Origin: Anaerobacillus sp.
Lineage (GTDB): Bacteria > Bacillota > Bacilli > Bacillales_H > Anaerobacillaceae
Length of the DNA: 6,337 nt
Direction of reading: 5' to 3'
Assembly: GCA_007120055.1 (NCBI GenBank)
Contig: SKOL01000194.1
Location: 1 to 6,337 of the forward strand
The notes under the pieces were generated by a model, which saw only the letters and a list, made by a program, of their open reading frames with translations, was not told the DNA's origin and did not search any database. A program made the position numbers and the translations under genes. This document shows positions 1 through 5,268 of this stretch, piece by piece; within the stretch, counting starts at the first letter, position 1; each line of letters opens with the position of its first letter.

Positions 1-118
1 AGAACTTAAAGAGGGAGATAAAGTTATCTACTCTAAGTACGCAGGCACTGAAGTTAAACTTGATGGTAAAGAATACTTAATCCTTCGTGAAAACGACGTA
101 TTAGCGATCGTTAACTAA
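1..118 (+). CDS. groES: GroES co-chaperonin, C-terminal 38 residues (5' end outside window)
   Basis: This is the tail of the 10-kDa co-chaperonin that caps the GroEL barrel in the cytoplasm. Reading from base 2 gives 38 codons and a TAA at 116-118. The visible part contains [20 protein letters not shown] and ends [13 protein letters not shown], which is the classic GroES C-terminal beta-strand pattern. It lies directly upstream of groEL in the same direction, the normal groESL operon order. The promoter and any CIRCE/HrcA operator would be further upstream, outside the window. The only unusual point is the 133-bp spacer to groEL, which is longer than I expect for a bacillus groESL operon. Confidence 0.96.
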   Translation, partial: ELKEGDKVIYSKYAGTEVKLDGKEYLILRENDVLAIVN

Positions 119-206
119 AATAGTTTCTAAATTTTATGTAAATGGTTTTAAAAGTCTATTTTACATGAAAAGCACATAAGAAGCTATGAAAGTATCTTTA
201 AAATAC

Positions 207-224
207 GTAGGAACTCATTCCTAC
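207..224 (+). promoter_or_regulatory. Stem-loop in the groES-groEL spacer, just upstream of the groEL RBS
   Basis: GTAGGAA (207-213) and TTCCTAC (218-224) form a perfect 7-bp stem with a CTCA loop. It ends 13 bases before the AGGAGGT Shine-Dalgarno at 238-244. No T-run follows, so it is not an intrinsic terminator. It could be an mRNA processing or stability element that sets the groES:groEL ratio, which is inference. A second, weaker pair (ATGTAAA 136-142 with TTTACAT 160-166) lies upstream in the same spacer. Confidence 0.45.
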
Positions 225-239
225 TACATAGAAAACTAG

Positions 240-1892
<1,653 letters not shown>

Positions 1893-1901
1893 TAATCGCC
1901 C

Positions 1902-1926
1902 AAAACCCTTGAGCCACAAGGCTTTT
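1902..1926. terminator. groEL terminator, bidirectional; candidate integrase core site (attL)
   Basis: AAAACCCTTG (1902-1911) and CAAGGCTTTT (1917-1926) pair over 9 of 10 positions around a 5-base centre AGCCA. Read rightward, the hairpin ends in TTTT and can terminate groEL. Read leftward, it can terminate the converging integrase transcript. Two imperfect arms around a short centre is also how core-type tyrosine-recombinase sites look. The single C/C mismatch would be explained if the left arm is chromosomal and the right arm came from the element. That att role is inference; no second full copy was found in the window. Confidence 0.6.
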
Positions 1927-1944
1927 CATAAACAAAAAGCAAAA

Positions 1945-1965
1945 TGCTAACATTTTTGCTAACAT
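1945..1965. repeat. Two direct repeats TGCTAACAT, candidate integrase arm-binding sites
   Basis: TGCTAACAT occurs at 1945-1953 and again at 1957-1965, 12 bases apart start to start. It lies between the putative core site (1902-1926) and the integrase stop codon. Lambda- and Tn916-type integrases carry an N-terminal domain that binds short direct repeats beside the core, and position and layout fit that. I found no clear further copy at the other end of the element, so the role is inferred. Confidence 0.45.
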
Positions 1966-1973
1966 AAATCGCC

Positions 1974-3188
1974 TTAGCGTAGGCTTCCCATGAGTTGACC
2001 AAACTTGCGGGAAGCCTTTTTCTTCATTTCTTTTGTCACATGACGATAGACAAGTCGTGTGGTGTCGTCATCGGTATGTCCTAGTCTTTCCATGATATCC
2101 TCTAACGGCACTTCGAGTTCAGCCAAAAGGGATGTGTGCGTGTGACGCAGAGAATGTGGCGCTAACGTTTTGTTTAAGCCAGCTAATTTTAATGAGCGCC
2201 GCATTCGGTCTTCAACCGTCTTAATGACGATAGGATAACCTGGGTGTCGCTTCGTTTTAGCAAACACAAAGTTTTGATCCACGTATTTATCGCCTAAGCG
2301 TTCTTTGACTTTTTCCTGAGTGGCTTTCAATGCTTTAAGTGCCTCAATGACATCTTCTTCAACCACTATGGTTCGTGCGGATGCAACGGTTTTTGGTGTG
2401 TTTAAATCAAACTTAACCGTATTATTCTTTGGATTGTAGTAGGTCTTGATAATGCGAATGGTCTGTTTATCAAAATCGATATCATCCCACTGGAGACAAA
2501 CCAGTTCTCCGACACGCATGCCGGTGTAAGAAAGAGTGAGGAACACTGGGAAATCCATCTCCAAGCCTTGGGTAGCCACTGTTTTTAGAAATAACGCAAG
2601 TTCTTCTTTTTCCATATACTTTGGGATATCATCTTTCTTTAAGTCCTCAATCGTTTTCTTTTTCTTTTGTAACACAACAAACTGGGTGGGGTCCTTCTTG
2701 ATGAGTTCTTTTTGTATCGCTTTCTTGAAAATCATCCGTCCGGTACGATGAATACCATCTACGGTGTTTGGTGCAAATTGTTCCTTTAGTTTTTTTATAG
2801 CCCCTTCATAGTGATCGGGTTTGATATCTTTGAGTTTCATGTAGGCAAAGTAGGGCATAAGGTTATTGATTTCGTTTTGTCTGATCCGAATGGTTCCGGG
2901 TTTGACTTCCCGTTCCTCGCTATACATGGCTAGCCATTGTGGTGCGAAATCTTTAAATAAAGCTTTACTTTCATCGATATACGTTTCATTATCCACTTCA
3001 TAAAGGAGGGCTCTCGCAGCGGCTTCAGCATCTGATATGGTATTAAATCCACTTCTTTGTCGCTGTCTTCTCGCACCGGTGATAGGATGGGGACTAATAT
3101 CGACCGTAAAGGCCCACTTAGCCCCACAAGTGCATTTCTTGGGCTCCTTTTTACAAGTACAATCTCTTCTGTAAAATGATCCTTTCAT
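1974..3188 (-). CDS. int: Tyrosine recombinase (site-specific integrase), complete
   Basis: This integrase cuts and rejoins DNA between element and chromosome att sites through a phosphotyrosine intermediate. Its 404 residues show three parts. Residues 1-60 are an arm-binding domain with a Cys cluster (C10, C12, C19, C21) and the ITGARRQRQRSGF segment typical of Gram-positive integrases. Residues about 75-170 form the core-binding helical domain. Residues about 190-395 are the catalytic domain. The full active site is visible: R225 in TGMR, K266 in NTPKT, H345 and R348 in APHSLRHT, H371 in RLGHTDD, and nucleophile Y381 in LVYRH. AAAAGGAGAG (3204-3195) lies 6 bases before the ATG. It is last in the minus-strand cluster, 25 bases after the mini-ORF, and its stop faces groEL. 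That places its att site at the groEL end, as is usual for such elements. Nothing looks broken. Confidence 0.96.
   Translation of the reverse strand: MKGSFYRRDCTCKKEPKKCTCGAKWAFTVDISPHPITGARRQRQRSGFNTISDAEAAARALLYEVDNETYIDESKALFKDFAPQWLAMYSEEREVKPGTIRIRQNEINNLMPYFAYMKLKDIKPDHYEGAIKKLKEQFAPNTVDGIHRTGRMIFKKAIQKELIKKDPTQFVVLQKKKKTIEDLKKDDIPKYMEKEELALFLKTVATQGLEMDFPVFLTLSYTGMRVGELVCLQWDDIDFDKQTIRIIKTYYNPKNNTVKFDLNTPKTVASARTIVVEEDVIEALKALKATQEKVKERLGDKYVDQNFVFAKTKRHPGYPIVIKTVEDRMRRSLKLAGLNKTLAPHSLRHTHTSLLAELEVPLEDIMERLGHTDDDTTRLVYRHVTKEMKKKASRKFGQLMGSLR
1981..2022 (+). terminator. Plus-strand terminator hairpin inside the 3' end of int
   Basis: AGGCTTCCC (1981-1989) and GGGAAGCCT (2009-2017) are perfect 9-bp arms with a 19-base loop, followed by a run of five T (2017-2021). 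It would stop groEL read-through on the plus strand, protecting int from antisense transcription. It is encoded by the last codons of the integrase (the GQLMGSLR end). The long loop makes it less certain than a compact terminator. Confidence 0.5.
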
Positions 3189-3213
3189 TTACAACTCTCC
3201 TTTTCCCTTTACG

Positions 3214-3324
3214 TTATTTGCTGTTCTTAAGGGATAATAATTCTTTTGAACGCATCCCAGTAGTGGAGACGAGGTGGGATGCTAGGACAGCCATCTCTTG
3301 TCTTCTAGAATCAGTTGGTTTCAC
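3214..3324 (-). CDS. 36-residue mini-ORF between xisA and int, with strong RBS and GTG start
   Basis: AAAGGAGGAA (3340-3331) lies 6 bases before a GTG at 3324, and 36 codons run to TAA at 3216-3214, 25 bases ahead of the int start. The product is basic and begins MKPTDSRRQEMAVLAS. It ends in TTGMRSKELLSLKNSK, which resembles the first catalytic box of tyrosine recombinases (compare YTGMRVGELVCLQW in the neighbouring integrase). No function is assigned. It may be a real small protein translationally coupled to int, a leader peptide, or the relic of an older integrase. The DNA also holds a perfect inverted repeat (GCATCCCA 3252-3259 with TGGGATGC 3275-3282), so the stretch could act as structured mRNA instead. 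The excellent RBS is the main argument for translation. Confidence 0.55.
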   Translation of the reverse strand: MKPTDSRRQEMAVLASHLVSTTGMRSKELLSLKNSK

Positions 3325-3397
3325 TTTTATTTCCTCCTTTCTATAAAAAATTTATATTACGATTTGAAGTTATTCCCAAATTCATGGGGAATGATAC

Positions 3398-3435
3398 TTT
3401 TGGATGGATCACATTAGGGGAGATAGAATCCAAAA
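3398..3435. repeat. Inverted repeat between xisA and the mini-ORF
   Basis: TTTTGGAT (3398-3405) and ATCCAAAA (3428-3435) are perfect 8-bp arms separated by 22 bases, in the 127-bp gap between the xisA stop and the mini-ORF start. A smaller pair, ATTCCC (3373-3378) with GGGAAT (3387-3392 region), follows in the transcribed direction. Neither has a T-run, so neither is a clear terminator. They may structure the mRNA upstream of int. Confidence 0.3.
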
Positions 3436-3451
3436 ATGATCATCTACGAAT

Positions 3452-3691
3452 TCAACTAGGCCAACATTTGAATGATTCCTTCTTTTTCTGCTCAAGCCAC
3501 TGCTTAAAATCTTGCTTGTCCACTCGAATGGAAGCACCAATGGAAAAGTTAGGAATTCCTCCATGTTTTGGAGAGAGATGACATAACTCGTAAATGCGGC
3601 GTTTACTGATTCTAAGATATTGAGCAATATGTTTTACTTCTAAGATGTCTGGTAATGATTCCAAAGTGATGTATTCCTTTGTGGTTTTCAT
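3452..3691 (-). CDS. Excisionase-family helix-turn-helix protein, copy A
   Basis: This 79-residue DNA-binding protein has the MerR/excisionase winged-helix fold. Residues about 16-38 (ILEVKHIAQYLRISKRRIYE) form the helix-turn-helix, followed by HGGIPNFSIGASIRV, the wing and short strand of this family, then DFKQWLEQKKK. Such proteins bend DNA at att sites to switch the integrase to excision, or act as small regulators. The start is the ATG at 3691, with AGGAGAGG (3706-3699) 7 bases ahead. A longer frame is open upstream through leader RNA A to an ATG at 3832, but it has no RBS and crosses the RNA structure, so it is not used. The gene lies directly behind leader RNA A. It is clearly homologous to copy B upstream, for example ESLPDILEVKHIAQYLRISK against NSLPETLTAKQLADFLGISR. 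A regulator other than excisionase remains possible. Confidence 0.88.
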   Translation of the reverse strand: MKTTKEYITLESLPDILEVKHIAQYLRISKRRIYELCHLSPKHGGIPNFSIGASIRVDKQDFKQWLEQKKKESFKCWPS

Positions 3692-3718
3692 AAAAATTCC
3701 TCTCCTTTTGAACCAAGA

Positions 3719-3837
3719 GAAAAACCCCACAGAGTTGAAAAAAGACATAGTGCTCCCAAGGATATAAGACGAGAGTTGTCTTATAGCTTGGATTGCAAGG
3801 TCCTTCCTTCCAATCTGCGGGGTTTCACCCATTGATT
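3719..3837 (-). ncRNA. Structured leader RNA A (attenuator-like) upstream of xisA
   Basis: Read on the minus strand, a closing helix P1 pairs CCCCGCAGA (3822-3814) with TCTGTGGGG (3733-3725), extended by AAA/TTT, and runs straight into a T-run ending at 3720. P1 thus doubles as an intrinsic terminator just before the xisA RBS. Inside are P2 (GATTG 3815-3811 with CAATC 3795-3791, then AAGG 3809-3806 with CCTT 3800-3797) and P3 (CCAAG 3791-3787 with CTTGG 3760-3756, then TATAAGAC 3785-3778 with GTCTTATA 3770-3763). The P2 loop AAGGAC (3805-3800) can pair with GTCTTT (3746-3741) as a pseudoknot. An upstream GGGT (3830-3827) could pair with ACCC (3823-3820) and open P1, an obvious antitermination option. 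Copy B upstream keeps every helix. I do not recognise a known RNA family. Confidence 0.75.
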
Positions 3838-3940
3838 AATGATATTTATTTTTTATAATCTTAAGGTAACACTTCAAAACTCCGGACGGCAACAACAAGT
3901 ACACATAAAATTAAAATTAATTTTATCCATATACATGATG

Positions 3941-3960
3941 TTTGATTTAGTGAAATCAAA
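3941..3960. repeat. Perfect hairpin just after the xisB stop
   Basis: TTTGATTT (3941-3948) and AAATCAAA (3953-3960) are perfect 8-bp arms with a 4-base loop, 11 bases beyond the xisB stop codon. No T-run follows on either strand, so it is at best a weak terminator or an mRNA 3'-end stabiliser between xisB and leader RNA A. An AT-only palindrome (3912-3925) follows and is probably compositional. Confidence 0.35.
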
Positions 3961-3971
3961 ATGTATTGTTC

Positions 3972-4220
3972 CTATGAGATGTTTTTTAGTTCACTTACTT
4001 TTTCTTTTTTCTTGTTCATGATCCAATGTATGAAATCATCCTTATCTACTATGTTCGTTGCACCCACTTTAGAATGAGGGATGCCACCATGAACCGAAGG
4101 GGTTTGAAACAATTCATAGATCGTTTTTCTAGAAATCCCAAGAAAGTCAGCAAGCTGTTTTGCTGTCAAAGTCTCTGGAAGTGAATTCCAAGTAGTGTAT
4201 TTTTTTTGGCTGGCCAGAAT
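3972..4220 (-). CDS. Excisionase-family helix-turn-helix protein, copy B, with non-ATG start
   Basis: This is a paralog of copy A with the same plan: helix-turn-helix in TLTAKQLADFLGISRKTIYE, then HGGIPHSKVGATNIV and DFIHWIMNKKKEK. The likely role is excision directionality or regulation of the element. The shortest reading starts at a TTG (4169), but this has no RBS and cuts off residues that align with copy A (KYTTWNSLPET against EYITLESLPDI). The frame stays open up to a strong AGGAGGTGA (4232-4224). The only starts in reach are ATT at 4220 (6 bases after AGGAGG) and CTG at 4217 (9 bases after), giving 82 or 81 residues, close to the 79 of copy A. Either a rare start codon is used, or the original ATG has mutated and expression is crippled. 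The start is therefore uncertain while the coding sequence itself is clear. It sits behind leader RNA B. Confidence 0.8.
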   Translation of the reverse strand: MLASQKKYTTWNSLPETLTAKQLADFLGISRKTIYELFQTPSVHGGIPHSKVGATNIVDKDDFIHWIMNKKKEKVSELKNIS

Positions 4221-4245
4221 AGTTCACCTCCTAATCAAATCAAAA

Positions 4246-4369
4246 GAAAAACCCCACAGATGGGAAAAAAGCACACTGCTCTCAAGATAATAAGATCACA
4301 AAAATACTAATCTTATTACTCGATTGGCAGGTGCTTCCTAGTCCAATCTGTGGGGTACTCCCATTGATT
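4246..4369 (-). ncRNA. Structured leader RNA B (attenuator-like) upstream of xisB
   Basis: This is the second copy of the leader RNA. P1 pairs CCCCACAGAT (4355-4346) with ATCTGTGGGG (4261-4252) and runs into five T (4251-4247), 14 bases before the xisB RBS. P2 pairs GATTGG (4348-4343) with CCAATC (4327-4322), with inner AGG/CCT. P3 pairs TCGAG (4323-4319) with CTTGA (4286-4282), then TAATAAGAT (4318-4310) with ATCTTATTA (4296-4288). The P2 loop AAGCAC (4336-4331) pairs with GTGCTT (4274-4269). Against copy A, the pseudoknot has C-G for G-C and G-C for G-U, P3 has A-U for U-A, U-A for C-G and U-A for C-G, and P1 has A-U for G-U. The conserved blocks are AATCAATGGG at the 5' end and the GAGCA joining region after P3. 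Confidence 0.75.
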
Positions 4370-4420
4370 TATAGATATTCATTTACTTTTATTAAAAGCA
4401 TCTTACTAATGTTACATTGA

Positions 4421-4450
4421 ATTTTATCTGACCAAACAATTGTTTGTCAA
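4421..4450 (-). promoter_or_regulatory. Sigma-A-type promoter with palindromic operator, driving leader RNA B and xisB
   Basis: On the minus strand a perfect -35 TTGACA (4450-4445) is followed after 18 bases by TAAAAT (4426-4421), five of six matches to the -10 consensus. The spacer region carries a perfect 14-bp palindrome, CAAACAATTGTTTG (4433-4446), overlapping the last -35 bases. A dimeric repressor bound there would block RNA polymerase. Transcription would begin near 4414, about 45 bases before leader RNA B. No repressor with an obvious matching role is encoded nearby. A divergent plus-strand promoter was not convincing here. Confidence 0.6.
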
Positions 4451-4515
4451 GGGTTAGTATAAATTTTTTTGAGAAGCTTTATTCCATATAAGATCCAGAT
4501 TGTGGAACAAGTCCC

Positions 4516-4577
4516 TCAGATTCTATTGTTTAAATATGTTAAATAAAGGAATCTGAAATAATATGTCGAACTATAAT
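4516..4577 (+). promoter_or_regulatory. Long imperfect palindrome next to a TATAAT box, upstream of the 65-aa gene
   Basis: TCAGATTC (4516-4523) and GAATCTGA (4549-4556) are perfect outer arms, and TTTAA (4529-4533) and TTAAA (4539-4543) continue the dyad inside, giving a 41-base imperfect palindrome. A perfect -10 hexamer TATAAT lies at 4572-4577 on the plus strand. No good -35 exists at the right distance, and the right arm of the palindrome sits where it would be. This suggests an activator- or repressor-controlled promoter for the 65-aa gene. The link is inference. Confidence 0.4.
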
Positions 4578-4644
4578 ATTTAGAAGTAATTTTCGACCCA
4601 GTTTTTATAGTTAAGTTTAAAAATAAAATAAGAGGGTGATACAT

Positions 4645-4842
4645 ATGGCAAGAGTGAAAATAGAAGAGATTATTGACCACTTGAGTTCAGAAATGAGAAA
4701 ATCATTAAGAGACTCAGTAAATAAAGTTATTCCAGAAGTATCTTTTGATGAAAGGGAACTTTTTAGACAATTTAAAAGAGAAGTAAGTAGAAAGTTTAGT
4801 ACATGGGAAAGGGTTCCAGCTCAATATATTGATTGTGAATAG
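4645..4842 (+). CDS. 65-residue protein of unknown function, the only plus-strand gene of the element
   Basis: I do not recognise a named family. AGAGGGTGAT (4631-4640) sits just ahead of the ATG at 4645. An in-frame GTG at 4636 lies inside that RBS and is not the start. The product (MARVKIEEIIDHLSSEMRKS at its start) is charged and predicted mostly helical, with no signal peptide, membrane segment or cysteine motif beyond one Cys near the end. A compact second half contains FDERELFRQFKREVSRKF followed by STWERVP. Small proteins of this look occur on bacterial genomic islands, but that is recollection, not a search. It is transcribed away from the xis/int cluster and is followed by a terminator, so it is an independent unit and the only candidate cargo of the element. 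Confidence 0.75.
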   Translation: MARVKIEEIIDHLSSEMRKSLRDSVNKVIPEVSFDERELFRQFKREVSRKFSTWERVPAQYIDCE

Positions 4843-4891
4843 TGATAAAAATGAATTTAAGTAGAAATACAGTATTTTGTACAATAAACAG

Positions 4892-4921
4892 GCGCATTTC
4901 TGTATAAGAAATGTGCTCTTT
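4892..4921 (+). terminator. Terminator of the 65-aa gene
   Basis: GCGCATTTCT (4892-4901) and AGAAATGTGC (4907-4916) form a 10-bp stem with one G-T pair and a 5-base loop, followed by TCTTT. It begins 50 bases after the stop codon of the 65-aa gene in the right orientation. The T-run is short, so efficiency may be moderate. Confidence 0.6.
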
Positions 4922-4955
4922 AAGTTATGAGCCAAATCGTGGAGAACCTCTTTAA

Positions 4956-4981
4956 TTGCGCAGTAGACTCTTACTGCGCAA
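4956..4981. repeat. Perfect 10-bp inverted repeat with GC-rich arms
   Basis: TTGCGCAGTA (4956-4965) and TACTGCGCAA (4972-4981) pair perfectly around a 6-base loop. The arms are more GC-rich than the surrounding AT-rich spacer. No T-run follows on either strand, so it is not an ordinary intrinsic terminator. It lies within about 50 bases of the inferred right end of the element and could be a recombinase or regulator site, or part of a dispersed intergenic repeat. Confidence 0.5.
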
Positions 4982-5050
4982 CAATTATCTTCAATTTTTG
5001 GTCACTTTGTATAAGAATATGATTAAACAAAACTTGGTTAATGTAATTAA

Positions 5051-5084
5051 GAAAGCACACATCATAGAAGTAATGTGTGCTTTC
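5051..5084 (-). terminator. Strong inverted repeat, probable terminator behind the LysR gene
   Basis: GAAAGCACACAT (5051-5062) and ATGTGTGCTTTC (5073-5084) are perfect 12-bp arms with a 10-base loop. On the minus strand the stem ends CTTTCTTAATT, an acceptable U-rich tail. It lies about 185 bases beyond the stop of the minus-strand LysR gene. The plus-strand tail (CTTTCGATATT) is poorer. The distance from LysR is longer than usual, so a lost gene may once have lain between. Confidence 0.5.
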
Positions 5085-5268
5085 GATATTAAATGTGATG
5101 TTGCCTTTTGAAACAAATAATAAAAGCTAGTGATGATAGCCAGAATGAGCAATTCTAGTAGAGGATCTACAATAAATGTTAATGCAATTAAAGTTGGACT
5201 TAGAATGCTGTCATGTCAATAGCATATTTAACGATTGTACAATAATTAGATCAACAATTTTTTTGTTC

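Larger units (their letters stand above)
1902..4934. mobile_element. Small integrated element behind groEL with int, two xis-like genes and a 65-aa orphan (limits inferred)
   Basis: A complete tyrosine integrase faces the 3' end of groEL, preceded on the same strand by a mini-ORF and two paralogous excisionase-like genes. A divergent small gene lies at the other end. This is the gene content of a minimal integrative island. The left limit is placed at the groEL terminator. The right limit is uncertain. The only shared core string found in the right orientation is the 7-mer TGAGCCA (1910-1916 and 4928-4934), too short to prove a duplication. The right edge should lie between the end of the 65-aa gene (4842) and the LysR gene (5269), because LysR and selD look like ordinary chromosome. 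No replication, transfer or capsid genes are present, so mobilisation would need outside help, or the element is a remnant. Confidence 0.5.
4843..5268. other. Gene-free stretch between the 65-aa gene and LysR; probable right end of the element
   Basis: No convincing gene is present. The stretch holds the terminator at 4892-4921, a GAGCCA-containing string at 4928-4934, and two perfect inverted repeats (4956-4981 and 5051-5084). On the minus strand a frame is open from 5215 down to 4991. Its first part reads as a hydrophobic segment (for example PTLIALTFIVDPLLELLILA). It has no start codon or RBS and runs through the 5051-5084 inverted repeat, so it is at best a decayed membrane-protein fragment. 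Confidence 0.5.

Noticed and set aside
3315..3581. Plus-strand 88-codon ORF opposite xisA and the mini-ORF
   Set aside because: It has no credible RBS, overlaps the better-supported minus-strand xisA, and its sequence is low in recognisable features.
3452..3832. 126-codon reading of xisA starting inside leader RNA A
   Set aside because: The ATG at 3832 has no RBS, and the extension is simply the structured RNA read in an open frame. In copy B the equivalent ATGGGA frame stops after 8 codons. The ATG at 3691 has a strong RBS.
3815..3832. T-box-like string (GGGTG...ACC) at the 5' end of leader RNA A
   Set aside because: A T-box antiterminator sits at the 3' end of a long leader with a specifier stem I. 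Here the string is at the 5' end, has no stem I upstream, and is not kept as a T-box motif in copy B.
4447..4455. TCAAGGGTT, reverse complement of the groEL-core string AACCCTTGA, as attR
   Set aside because: It is inverted relative to the groEL copy, whereas integrated elements are flanked by direct repeats. It also overlaps the -35 of the xisB promoter.
4441..4464. Plus-strand promoter TTGTCA ... TATAAAT
   Set aside because: The two hexamers are only about 8 bases apart, far too close for a sigma-A promoter.
4636..4644. GTG start nine bases upstream for the 65-aa gene
   Set aside because: The GTG lies within the Shine-Dalgarno sequence itself, so the ATG at 4645 is the start.
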